Below, one piece after another: positions 17,248 to 24,704 of a stretch of DNA of 28,499 bases. The stretch spans positions 1 through 28,499 of the forward strand of contig DASRJW010000050.1 of NCBI GenBank assembly GCA_035649275.1, read 5' to 3'. The notes below the pieces were generated by a model. That model did no database searches and was not told where the DNA came from. It was given only the letters and a program-made list of their open reading frames with translations. The DNA is from Candidatus Krumholzibacteriia bacterium (GTDB lineage: Bacteria; Krumholzibacteriota; Krumholzibacteriia; G020349025). Each line of letters begins with the position of its first letter. Positions within the stretch are counted from its first letter, which is position 1. A program made the position numbers and the translations under genes.

Positions 17248-18747
17248 CTAGGCGGACGCGGCCACGGCGGCGGTGGGGGCCGGGGCCTCGGAGTGCGGTT
17301 TGCCTCGTTGCCAGGCTTCCCAGTCGCGCGGGGCGAGGTTGACCTGGCAGGACACGGGATCGTCCTGGTTGATGCCCACACTCTTGCCGTTCCGCAGCGA
17401 GCGCCACACCTTCCAGAGCTGCTGCGGTGCCAGGCCGGGGACATTGGCGAGGATCTTGTCGAGGCGGCGTAGAGGATTGTAGAACTGCAGGTAGCCGCGA
17501 CGCAGTTTGGCTTCGATGACTTCGCCGGGCAGCGTGTCGCGGTGAAAAACTACCTTGGTCCCGGTGAAATGGGACCAGTCGTTGTCGAAGATGCGGTGCT
17601 TGTTGCGGTCCCAGTCCTCCGTGCCAGGGAACGGCGTCAGGACGGAGAACTGCGCCTGATGCGCATCCAGGGTTCGGGCGTACTGGATGGTCCGCTCCAG
17701 ATCGTCCTCGGTCTCGATCTCCATTCCGAGGATGAAGGCCGTGAGCGAGCGGATGCCGTTCTGGCGCAACAGCTCCACGGCCCGCGCCCCGGTGTCCAGC
17801 TTCATCTGCTTGCGCCAGTGCTTCAGCACGTGTTCGTTCCCTGACTCGAGGCCGAGGAACACGTTGGAGCAGCCCGCGTGCGCCATGTGCTCCACGAGAT
17901 CCGGGTGCTTCACCAGGATGTCGGCGCGGGACTGGCACCACCAGTGGAAGTCGAGACCGCGCTCGATGATCTCGGCGCAGAGCTCGTGGACGCGCGTCAC
18001 GTTGGTGGTGAACAGGTCGTCCACGAGGAGGACGCCGCCGAAGCCGTAGTCCTGCTCCAGCTGCTCCATCTCGTCCACGGCCTGGACGACGTCGCGGGAA
18101 CGCCACTTGCGTTTCTGGTACAGCGTGGGCACGGAGCAGAAGGTGCAGCTGTAGGGGCAGCCGCGGCTCGTGACCATCGTGGTCACCGGGCGGCCACGCA
18201 GGCGCGTGGCCTTGTACGGCTCCATGTCGAGGAGGTGCCGCGCCGGCCGCGGCAGGTCGTCCACGCTGCGGATGTCGGGGATCTGTGGATTGTCCACGAC
18301 GCGCTTCGTCTCCGGGTCGTACCAGGACAGGCTGGGAACGCTGCGCGGATCGAAACGCTTTCCCTGCTGTTCCAACTGGCGCAAGAGAATGGACGCGGCC
18401 TGCTCCCCTTCACCGCGGATCACGAAGTCCACGTAAGGGAGCTGGAGTGTCGTCTGGGTAGTGAAGGTGACGTGTGTGCCGCCGAGGAGCGTGCGACAGC
18501 CGGCCTCGTGGGCCTTGCGGGCATATTCCAACGCCTCCCCGTACTGCGGCGTGGTGCAGGTGATCCCCACCACATCGTAGCCGTCGTATGTTTCCGACCC
18601 ACGATAGAAGGACATGTCGCGGATCTCGACCTCGTGGCCGTCGGCTTCGAGCTTGCCTCCAATGTAGAGAATTCCAAGGGGCGGGATAATCACACGAGCG
18701 GCATAGTAGAGGTCGTTGAGCGGCGGGCTGATTAGGAGAACCTTCAT
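17248..18747 (-). CDS. B12-binding-domain radical SAM protein (BchE-like group)
   Basis: The protein has 499 residues. ATG 18747 is preferred to the GTG two codons earlier because GGAGG sits 5 bases before it. Residues 1-130 form a cobalamin-binding-type domain (MKVLLISPP; PPLGILYIGGKLEADGH; LLGGTHVT). It lacks the DxHxxG motif, as many members do. The radical SAM core starts at about 185 with the iron-sulfur cluster motif CPYSCTFC (Cys197, Cys201, Cys204), followed by LVDDLFTTN and LGLESGNEHVLK. It then has a C-terminal region of about 100 residues (TPFPGTEDWD, then GEVIEAKLRRGYLQFY). Family members do methylations, ring formation and other radical chemistry on lipids, pigments, antibiotics or hopanoids. 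No biosynthetic neighbour identifies the substrate. The tail is Ala/Pro-rich. Confidence 0.88.
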   Translation of the reverse strand: MKVLLISPPLNDLYYAARVIIPPLGILYIGGKLEADGHEVEIRDMSFYRGSETYDGYDVVGITCTTPQYGEALEYARKAHEAGCRTLLGGTHVTFTTQTTLQLPYVDFVIRGEGEQAASILLRQLEQQGKRFDPRSVPSLSWYDPETKRVVDNPQIPDIRSVDDLPRPARHLLDMEPYKATRLRGRPVTTMVTSRGCPYSCTFCSVPTLYQKRKWRSRDVVQAVDEMEQLEQDYGFGGVLLVDDLFTTNVTRVHELCAEIIERGLDFHWWCQSRADILVKHPDLVEHMAHAGCSNVFLGLESGNEHVLKHWRKQMKLDTGARAVELLRQNGIRSLTAFILGMEIETEDDLERTIQYARTLDAHQAQFSVLTPFPGTEDWDRNKHRIFDNDWSHFTGTKVVFHRDTLPGEVIEAKLRRGYLQFYNPLRRLDKILANVPGLAPQQLWKVWRSLRNGKSVGINQDDPVSCQVNLAPRDWEAWQRGKPHSEAPAPTAAVAASA

Positions 18748-18800
18748 CGGCACCTCCCTCGAGCGCCCGAGCGAGGAGTACGCGCGCTCCTGGGGCCATG

Positions 18801-18829
18801 ATCATCCCACTTTCCCGGTCTTCAGACAA
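18801..18829 (-). promoter_or_regulatory. Possible promoter of the radical SAM gene
   Basis: On the minus strand TTGTCT (18829-18824) and GATGAT (18806-18801) are 17 bases apart, each with 4 of 6 consensus matches. It lies about 55 bases before the start codon. The match is only moderate. Confidence 0.3.
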
Positions 18830-18913
18830 TGCCGTCGTGCGGGCCTCCGGCCGAACGACCCATAGGCCCAGGGGCGATCCCCCCCCGGCCGCGGGAGCAC
18901 GAGAGGCGGTCGA

Positions 18914-18932
18914 AAGCCCGGAATACCGGGGC
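18914..18932 (-). terminator. Weak hairpin downstream of the HtrA-like gene
   Basis: CCCGG (18917-18921) and CCGGG (18926-18930) surround a 4-base loop, with one more pair across a bulge. On the minus strand TTTC follows. It lies about 75 bases after the stop of the HtrA-like gene and upstream of the radical SAM promoter zone, so it could separate the two units. Confidence 0.35.
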
Positions 18933-19005
18933 CTCCCTGATGCCTCTCCGGAGCGTGGCCCTCTATGGTGCGGCTCTTGTGGTTACCGCCGGCAGGGTCG
19001 TCCGG

Positions 19006-20049
19006 TCAGGAGCCGTATTCGACCGGGAGGACGGTGACTTCCCGCTTTTCCAGACCACGCAGGAAAGTGAGGGTGAGCGCTCGCTCTAGCGGCCATTCGG
19101 TGAGATAGCGCAGCAGATCATCAATGCCGCGTACTGGGCTCCCGTTCAGATTCACGATCAGATCGCCCTCGCGTAGGCCAGCCCGCTCCGCGGGCCCACC
19201 CTTCTCGAGGGAGAGAACCTCCACGGCAGTGTCCGCGGCCAGGCCGTGGTGTCGCACCCGGCGGCGATCGAGCGGTCGATCCTGGCCGGCGACGCCGATG
19301 CGGCCGCGCCGGACGCGGCCGTGCGCGAGCAGCTGCGGCAAGGCCCACTTCGCCGTGTTGGAGGGGACGGCGAATCCCATGCCCTGAGCGATGGCGATGA
19401 TCGCCGTGTTGATGCCGATGACGCGACCCTTCGAATCGAGCAGCGGCCCGCCCGAGTTCCCTGGGTTGAGTGGTGCGGTGTGCTGCACGATGTTCTCGAT
19501 CAGTCGACCGTCTTGGCTCCGCAGCGCCCGCCCGAGGGCGCTCACCACTCCCGTGGACACGGTGGATTGGAAGCCGAGAGGGTTGCCCACGGCGATCACG
19601 AGCTGTCCCACTTGCAGCGTCGACGAATCGCCGAGCTCGGCGAAGGCGAGGCCGGAGCGGTCGCAGCGAATCACGGCGAGATCCGTGGCCGGATCCTCGC
19701 CGACGAGTGTGGCCTGCGCTTCGTGACCATCGCCGAAGACCGCGGTGCTGGCTTCGGCCCCGTGCACGACATGGCTATTCGTGAGCACGTAGCCGTCCGG
19801 GGTGATGACCACGCCGGAACCCGTGCCCGACGGCCGGCGGCGGCCGCGCTCACGCGCGCCCGTGTGGACGCTCACCACGGCCGGGCCCACGGCAGCGACC
19901 ACGCTCACGACGGCGCGGGAATAGGCGTCGAGGAGCTCCGCATCGCTCGGCCGGGGAATCTCGAACTCGGCCTCGTGCGCCTTCTCCGGGTCGGAGCCCG
20001 TGTGAGCCAGCCGGAGGAAAGGCACGATGTTCTCGCGCCGTCGTTTCAT
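19006..20049 (-). CDS. HtrA/DegP-like serine protease (S1C) with one PDZ domain
   Basis: The protein has 347 residues, with GAGG five bases before the ATG. The trypsin-like domain spans about residues 45-250 with a complete triad: His93 (TNSHVV), Asp123 (ATDLAV) and Ser199 (NPGNSGG). One PDZ domain follows at about 262-345 (EVLSLEKGGPAERAGLREGDLIVNLNG). HtrA proteases degrade or refold damaged proteins, normally in the periplasm. Here the N-terminus (MKRRRENIVPFLRLAHTG and an acidic stretch) shows no hydrophobic signal or anchor, so a cytosolic location or an unusual export route is possible. A different start is unlikely, as no upstream in-frame hydrophobic segment exists before the ribosome site. 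A GGAACC element at 20214-20219 suggests ECF-type control. Confidence 0.9.
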   Translation of the reverse strand: MKRRRENIVPFLRLAHTGSDPEKAHEAEFEIPRPSDAELLDAYSRAVVSVVAAVGPAVVSVHTGARERGRRRPSGTGSGVVITPDGYVLTNSHVVHGAEASTAVFGDGHEAQATLVGEDPATDLAVIRCDRSGLAFAELGDSSTLQVGQLVIAVGNPLGFQSTVSTGVVSALGRALRSQDGRLIENIVQHTAPLNPGNSGGPLLDSKGRVIGINTAIIAIAQGMGFAVPSNTAKWALPQLLAHGRVRRGRIGVAGQDRPLDRRRVRHHGLAADTAVEVLSLEKGGPAERAGLREGDLIVNLNGSPVRGIDDLLRYLTEWPLERALTLTFLRGLEKREVTVLPVEYGS

Positions 20050-20191
20050 GGGAGCCTCGCGCTTCGTCGTGACTTCGTGGCAGGCGCCCGGGTCGGCCAG
20101 GCAGCCCTGTCCGGCTCCGCCCCCACGTCGGCACTTTCGGCGGCTCCCAGAGCCCGCCCGGAGCCCGGGTGCGGAGCTACCTCGATTCTAC

Positions 20192-20219
20192 TCTACGCCC
20201 CGTGCCTCCGCATGGTTCC
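20192..20219 (-). promoter_or_regulatory. Possible ECF-sigma promoter of the HtrA-like gene
   Basis: On the minus strand GGAACC (20219-20214) is followed after 16 bases by CGTAGA (20197-20192). GGAAC -35 elements are the hallmark of ECF/sigma-E promoters, and htrA genes are classic members of such regulons. The leader would be about 135 bases. A TAGAAT at 20190-20185 is a competing -10 for sigma-70 but lacks a -35. Confidence 0.35.
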
Positions 20220-20240
20220 CTGGCCCGACGGTGGGGCGGG

Positions 20241-20256
20241 CGGCGCCGCGGCGCCG
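20241..20256 (-). terminator. 16-bp perfect palindrome after the minus-strand beta-barrel gene
   Basis: The sequence is CGGCGCCG followed by CGGCGCCG, which reads the same on both strands. It begins 2 bases after the stop codon at 20259. As RNA it could fold into a short, very stable stem that ends the operon above it. No T-tract follows, so it may instead be a protein-binding site. Confidence 0.35.
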
Positions 20257-20258
20257 GC

Positions 20259-20771
20259 TCAGCGGAAGAAGTAACGGAAACCGACGGCGGCGTTGAAGAC
20301 GACGTCGCTTTCCGGCGCCAGATCGAAGGTCGGGACGAGCTCGAGGAAGACATCGAAGGGCTGGCGTGCCATCAGGTAATCGATGCCCACCACGGTGCGC
20401 AGGCCGAAATGCGTCTCGTCTCCGAACTGGAAGCGTGCCCCGCCGCCGAAATAGAGCGGCAGCGCACCCGTGTCGAGATCGAGGAGACCGAACTGATGCC
20501 AGAGGACATCGCCGTAGATCGTCGTGGCGCCGTCCTCGACGAAGGACCAGGCCAGGCCACCATCGAGGGCGAACGTTTGCGACTGCCACAACTTGGCGTT
20601 CACGCCAGTGGGTTCGCCGAAGACGAAGCCCAGGCCGAACTTCCCGTTACCCCCTTGCACCGGGGTGTACGCCTGTTCGGTCTGCGCCATGCCGGTGGCG
20701 GCAGACAGAACCAGGGTCAGAAAGCACGGGATGGACAGGAATCGATGCAGGAACCGCGGTGAGAACGACAT
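20259..20771 (-). CDS. Outer-membrane beta-barrel protein, small, unknown function
   Basis: The protein has 170 residues. The ATG at 20771 has a perfect AGGAGG five bases upstream. A signal peptide (basic start, LSIPCFLTLVLSAATGMAQ) is followed by alternating amphipathic strands: GKFGLGFVFGEPTGVNAKLW, LDGGLAWSF, LPLYFGGGARFQFG and LRTVVGIDYLMAR. It ends VGFRYFFR, a barrel-type aromatic finish. The pattern resembles the DUF3996/BAPKO_0422-like barrels, though I cannot confirm this by search. It starts 41 bases after the stop of the glycosyltransferase gene on the same strand, so they may share a transcript. No pore or enzyme motif is visible. Confidence 0.75.
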   Translation of the reverse strand: MSFSPRFLHRFLSIPCFLTLVLSAATGMAQTEQAYTPVQGGNGKFGLGFVFGEPTGVNAKLWQSQTFALDGGLAWSFVEDGATTIYGDVLWHQFGLLDLDTGALPLYFGGGARFQFGDETHFGLRTVVGIDYLMARQPFDVFLELVPTFDLAPESDVVFNAAVGFRYFFR

Positions 20772-20812
20772 GAGAACCTCCTCCGCCCCACGACCCGTCG
20801 TTCCCGGAAAAC

Positions 20813-22018
20813 CTAGCATCGCGGGGGCCTTCTGTCATGCCCGGGAGAACCCCGACCCGCGTGCGGTTGCGGGGCGCCCCGGGTCAGCCCCCCCAGCAGC
20901 TGGTCGAAGAGCTCCTCGTACCCCGCCACCATGCGCTCGATGCCGAACTCCTGCACGACGCGCCGCCGTGAGACCGCCCCCATGCGCCGCGCCGTGTCGA
21001 GATCGCCGAGGAGGCGCTGCAGCCCCGCCGCCAGTTCTTCTTCCCGCCCAGGAGACACGAGAAGGCCGTTCGCGTCGTCTTCGATCATCTCGGGCAAACC
21101 GCCGACCCGCGTGCCGACCAGAGGCAAGCTCGCCGCCATCGCTTCGAGGAAAGCGAGGGGGAAGGTTTCGACGTCGGTGGAACAGAGCACCGCCACGTCG
21201 AGCGCGGCGAGCACCGCGGCCACGTCGGGCCGCCAGCCCAAAAGGACGAAGCGTCCTTCGAGACCGAGCGCGGCGATTTGCTGCTGCAGCGCGGCGCGCA
21301 GCGGACCGTCGCCAGCCAGGACGAAACGCGCCGCCGGAATCTGGCGCAGGACGAGCTCTGCGGCCCGGACGAAGGACTGCAAGTCCTTCTCCGGGCGGAT
21401 AACGGCGATGCTGCCAGCGACGGGCGCCTCGGCGTCGAAGCCCCATTCCGCCCGCAGGCGCAAGCGCACTGCTTCTCGTTCCGCACCGAGATCGTACGCT
21501 GCGGCATCGATGCCGTTGTGCAAGACGTGAATCCTCTCGTGGGGAATCCGCTTCACCTGCGTTAGGTACTCGAGCTGCCCGCGCGCTACCGCCACCCAAG
21601 CACTCGTGAAGGGGGCGAGGAGTTGGTTGACCCGGTGCTTCGCCGGCGTCATGTCGCGCTCGCCCGTCGAGTGTTCCGCGACGATCCGCACCGGCGCTCC
21701 CCCGAGCACGGCCGCGAGACGTCCGACCACGCCGGTGCTGAAGCCATGGCTGAGGACGATCCGGACTCTCTCGCGGCGGACGAGCGCGAGAGTGCGCCAG
21801 AGAAAGGCGGCCTCGAGGCGGCGCGGCCCGGAGAGCAAGTGCACGGCGATGCCGGCGGCTTCGAGCCCTTCCGCCACCGGCCCGCGCTCGTGCTGGCAGG
21901 CCACGAGCGGCCGCCAGCGCCGCCGGTCGAGCCGGCGTGCCAGAGCTTCCACCTGGCGCTCGGCACCACCCACTCGCAGCGAGGGAAAAAGAAAGAGAAT
22001 GGGGACGGGTGGCGTCAT
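20813..22018 (-). CDS. Glycosyltransferase family 4 (GT-B fold)
   Basis: The protein has 401 residues, with a weak ribosome site (GGGGC) before the ATG. The N-terminal half has the GT4 acceptor-domain start (ILFLFPSLRVGGAERQVEALARRL). The C-terminal half has the nucleotide-sugar domain: AVIRPEKDLQSFVRAAEL, FVLAGDGPLRAAL, FVLLGWRPDVAAVLAALDVAVLCSTDVETFPLAFLEAMAA, where the E-x7-E motif (ETFPLAFLE) marks retaining GT4 enzymes. LPLVGTRVGGLPEMI follows. Such enzymes transfer a sugar from a nucleotide donor to lipid or polysaccharide acceptors at the inner face of the membrane. The start lies 17 bases from the upstream barrel gene's stop, which suggests an operon. The last 25 residues are basic, disordered and dispensable in appearance. 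Confidence 0.88.
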   Translation of the reverse strand: MTPPVPILFLFPSLRVGGAERQVEALARRLDRRRWRPLVACQHERGPVAEGLEAAGIAVHLLSGPRRLEAAFLWRTLALVRRERVRIVLSHGFSTGVVGRLAAVLGGAPVRIVAEHSTGERDMTPAKHRVNQLLAPFTSAWVAVARGQLEYLTQVKRIPHERIHVLHNGIDAAAYDLGAEREAVRLRLRAEWGFDAEAPVAGSIAVIRPEKDLQSFVRAAELVLRQIPAARFVLAGDGPLRAALQQQIAALGLEGRFVLLGWRPDVAAVLAALDVAVLCSTDVETFPLAFLEAMAASLPLVGTRVGGLPEMIEDDANGLLVSPGREEELAAGLQRLLGDLDTARRMGAVSRRRVVQEFGIERMVAGYEELFDQLLGGLTRGAPQPHAGRGSPGHDRRPPRC

Positions 22019-22035
22019 GCCCCACGAGCGCGGCG

Positions 22036-22722
22036 CTAGAAGATGAACCCGGCGGTGACGGTGAGAACCTGGTTCTTGGCATCCGTGAACACCGGGGAAG
22101 GCCTCTCGGCGATCCCCGTGAAGCCGTGGCTGTAGCCGATCTCGAGAAAGCTGCGATAACGTCCGGGGAACTCCACGCCGCCAGAGACATAGAGGGCGAC
22201 CTCGCTCCCCTTCGTGTCATCGTCGATGTCGGTTTCGATTTTCCCGAACTGGCTTGTCTCCGCCTCCATCTTGGACGAGAGCAAAAAGCCGAACTGGGGC
22301 CCGACCTTCACGAAGGGTTTGATGCGGAGATCCGGCGCGCTCACCTTGAGGAGGAGCGGGATGTACAGGTAGGTCAGCTTGAACGTCGCTGCACCCGAGA
22401 CCTGCTGGTTGAAGAACGTGCCCGAGCCCTTGATCTCCCCACCCTGGTCCGCGACCGCCAGTCCCAGCTCGACGGCGAACATGGGGGTGAACGGATAATC
22501 CACGTTCCCGGCGGCGAAGTAGCCGTAACGGTCACCCGTCTCGATGTTCGGTGCCAGGTCCTCGTAGCCGAGCCAGGCGACGGTGGCACCGACCCGGACG
22601 CCCACTGGAATGGGGAGGCTCGCGCTCGCGCTCGAACCGGCCACCAGCAGCACGAGCCCAGCGGCGATGCAAGCGAGGAGCGGACCCCGGCGGGCCCAGG
22701 GGTGCGCCGAGCGAGTTCCCAC
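22036..22722 (-). CDS. Outer-membrane beta-barrel (porin-like) protein
   Basis: The protein has 228 residues from GTG 22722, which has AAGGA seven bases upstream and gives a normal signal peptide (ARRGPLLACIAAGLVLLVAGSSASA). An ATG nine codons earlier (22749) is an alternative but has almost no ribosome site. The mature part alternates strands and turns as in OmpA/OmpX-like barrels: IPVGVRVGATVAWLGYED, GYFAAGNVDYPFTPMFAVELGL, LKPFVKVGPQFGFLLSSK-like strands (RIKPFVKVGPQFGFLL), YVSGGVEFPG and FLEIGYSHGF. It ends VTAGFIF with the terminal Phe that guides barrel insertion. An acidic loop (DIDDDTKGSE) may face outward. It follows the ABC transporter ATPase gene by 82 bases. Confidence 0.78.
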   Translation of the reverse strand: MGTRSAHPWARRGPLLACIAAGLVLLVAGSSASASLPIPVGVRVGATVAWLGYEDLAPNIETGDRYGYFAAGNVDYPFTPMFAVELGLAVADQGGEIKGSGTFFNQQVSGAATFKLTYLYIPLLLKVSAPDLRIKPFVKVGPQFGFLLSSKMEAETSQFGKIETDIDDDTKGSEVALYVSGGVEFPGRYRSFLEIGYSHGFTGIAERPSPVFTDAKNQVLTVTAGFIF

Positions 22723-22804
22723 GACGGCATCCTTTCTCGAGAGGATCATTCCACGACGTCGCTTCCCAGCAGATACCACGGTCTGCAGGGCGTCGCAAGC
22801 TGGA

Positions 22805-23821
22805 TCATACTCCAGGTGCGACATCGACCCAGCAATGCACCTGGTGTGCCGGCCCCACCTGCCGCGCTTCTGGGTACTGCACGTGACAGATTTCGGTGAC
22901 GTGGGCGCAGCGCGGGGCGAAAGGACAGCCCGGGCCGAGCGCGGTCGGGTCCGGCGGCCGGCCGGGAATGGGAGGCAGCCGGTCACGGTCGCCGCTGAGT
23001 CTGGGCAAAGAGCGCAGGAGCGCGAGCGTGTACGGATGACGCGGCGTGGCGAAGAGCGCCGCCGCTGGCGCCTGTTCCACGATGCGCCCGGCATACATCA
23101 CCGCCACTTCGTCGGCCACTCCCGCCACGACTCCGAGATCGTGGGTGACGAGCACGACCGCGGTGCCGTACTCCCGGCGCAGATCACCCACGAGTGCCAG
23201 GATCTGCGCCTGCACCGTGACGTCGAGGGCGGTCGTCGGTTCGTCGGCGAGCAGCACCTCGGGCCTGCCGAGGAGCGCCATGGCGATCATCACCCGCTGC
23301 CGCATGCCGCCGCTCATCTCGTGCGGATGGCCGTCGAAGCGGCGTTCGGGCTCGGGAATGCCGACGCGGGCCAGCATCTCCACGGCGCGGCCGCGGGCGG
23401 CGCGCCGGCCGAGGCCCTCGTGCTCCTCCAGCACTTCCGTCAGCTGTCGGCCGATCGTGAGATACGGGTTGAGCGACGTCATCGGGTCCTGGAAGATCAT
23501 GGCGATGCGCTTGCCCCGGATGGCGCGCATCTGCCGTTCGGGGAGTGCGAGCAGGTCGCTGCCGGCGAGCTCGATGCGCCCGGAGACGATGCGCCCCGGC
23601 GGCTGCGGCACCAGCCGCAGGATGGACAGATTCGCCACGCTCTTGCCGCTGCCGCTTTCCCCCACGATGCCGAGAACCCCGCCGCGCGGCAGGGTGAAGG
23701 AGACGCCGTCCACGGCGCGGACGACGCCAGCTTCGGTGTCGAACACCGTGTGCAAGTCCTGCACGCGGAGCACTGCCGTGGCTGACCTTGCCGCGCCCGC
23801 GCTCAGTGGCTCTCGACTCAT
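22805..23821 (-). CDS. Oligopeptide/dipeptide ABC transporter ATPase (OppD/DppD family)
   Basis: The protein has 338 residues. ATG 23821 has GAGG five bases upstream, better than the GTG two codons earlier. All ABC motifs are present: Walker A GESGSGKS (54-61), Q-loop Gln111 in FQDPMTSLNP, signature MSGGMRQR (169-176), Walker B VLLADEP (189-195) and the switch His227. The C-terminal oligopeptide-transporter extension has RHPYTLALL and four cysteines (299, 305, 312, 330), matching the iron-sulfur-type motif of the family. It powers peptide uptake by the permeases encoded just upstream; its start is 7 bases after the permease stop. No partner ATPase (OppF/DppF) follows, so the complex is either a homodimer of this subunit or uses a partner encoded elsewhere. 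Confidence 0.93.
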   Translation of the reverse strand: MSREPLSAGAARSATAVLRVQDLHTVFDTEAGVVRAVDGVSFTLPRGGVLGIVGESGSGKSVANLSILRLVPQPPGRIVSGRIELAGSDLLALPERQMRAIRGKRIAMIFQDPMTSLNPYLTIGRQLTEVLEEHEGLGRRAARGRAVEMLARVGIPEPERRFDGHPHEMSGGMRQRVMIAMALLGRPEVLLADEPTTALDVTVQAQILALVGDLRREYGTAVVLVTHDLGVVAGVADEVAVMYAGRIVEQAPAAALFATPRHPYTLALLRSLPRLSGDRDRLPPIPGRPPDPTALGPGCPFAPRCAHVTEICHVQYPEARQVGPAHQVHCWVDVAPGV

Positions 23822-23828
23822 GCGCACC

Positions 23829-24704
23829 TCAGTCCTGCCGCAGGTGCGGATCCAGCGCGTCGCGCAACCCGTCCCCGAGGAAGTTGAGGCTGAAGAGCGT
23901 CAGCGCCAGCGCCAGCCCGGGGAAGAACGACAACCAGGGGAAGAAGGCGAGGACCCTGGCGCCCTCGTTCACCAGCGTGCCCCAGCTCGCCTGGGGCGGC
24001 TGCACGCCCAACCCCAAGAAGGAGAGGAAGGCTTCTTGCAGCATCACCGCCGGCACGGTGAGCGTGGCATAGACGATGATCGGTCCGAGCGTGTTCGGCA
24101 CCACGTGCAGGAAGATGATGGTGAACGGCCCTGTACCCATGGAGCGCGCCGCTTCGACGTACTCCTGCTGCTTGATGGAGAGCACCTGGCCGCGCACGAT
24201 GCGCGCCATCGTCAGCCACTGCACGAGACCCAGCGCCACGAAGAGCATGACCAGGCTGCGGCTGAAGTAGACCATGAGGAGGATGACCAGGAACATGTAG
24301 GGCAGCGAATAGAGCACGTCCACGCCGCGCATCATGAGCTGGTCGGTGCGGCCGCCGAAGTAGCCCGACACGGCACCGTAGCTCACGCCCACGGCGAAGC
24401 TGACCAGCGTCGCCACCAGACCCACGAGCATGCTGATGCGACCACCGTAGAGGACGCGTGACAGCAAGTCCCGCCCCAGGACATCGGTGCCGAAAAGATG
24501 CGCCCGGCTCGGCGACGTGGCGCCGAGCTCCAGGTCCTGCAGCGCCGGATCCTGCAGGCCCGGGAGCACCGGCGCCAGGAACGCCAGGATCCCGAGGGCG
24601 AGCAGGAAGACGCCGCTCGCCACCGCCACGCGATTGCGGCGGAGTCGCCTCCAGGCGTCGCGCCACAAGCTCGTGCCGTCTTTCATGTCGCTCGGAGTCT
24701 TCAT
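23829..24704 (-). CDS. Peptide ABC transporter permease (OppC/DppC family)
   Basis: The protein has 291 residues; the start overlaps the previous stop as ATGA. The N-terminus has the OppC_N-type segment (WRRLRRNRVAVASGVFLLALGILAFLAPVL). Then come HLFGTDVLGRDLLSRVLYGGRISMLVG, typical of the family, and the coupling loop EYVEAARSMGTGPFTIIFLHVVPN that contacts the ATPase. Six transmembrane helices are visible. SFLGLGVQPPQASWGTLVNEG near the end is the family signature. It forms the membrane channel with the OppB-like permease encoded before it. The open frame runs far upstream in another gene's territory, but this is an accident of GC-rich DNA. Confidence 0.93.
   Translation of the reverse strand: MKTPSDMKDGTSLWRDAWRRLRRNRVAVASGVFLLALGILAFLAPVLPGLQDPALQDLELGATSPSRAHLFGTDVLGRDLLSRVLYGGRISMLVGLVATLVSFAVGVSYGAVSGYFGGRTDQLMMRGVDVLYSLPYMFLVILLMVYFSRSLVMLFVALGLVQWLTMARIVRGQVLSIKQQEYVEAARSMGTGPFTIIFLHVVPNTLGPIIVYATLTVPAVMLQEAFLSFLGLGVQPPQASWGTLVNEGARVLAFFPWLSFFPGLALALTLFSLNFLGDGLRDALDPHLRQD

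Noticed and set aside
16873-17472. Plus-strand open frame of 199 codons between gdhA and the radical SAM gene
   Set aside because: It runs into the 3' end of the radical SAM gene on the other strand, has a glycine-rich low-complexity part and lacks a ribosome site.
18748-19005. Possible cobalamin riboswitch before the B12-binding radical SAM gene
   Set aside because: I could not find a B12-box-like conserved core or the expected leader length; only short stems and a run of eight C are present.
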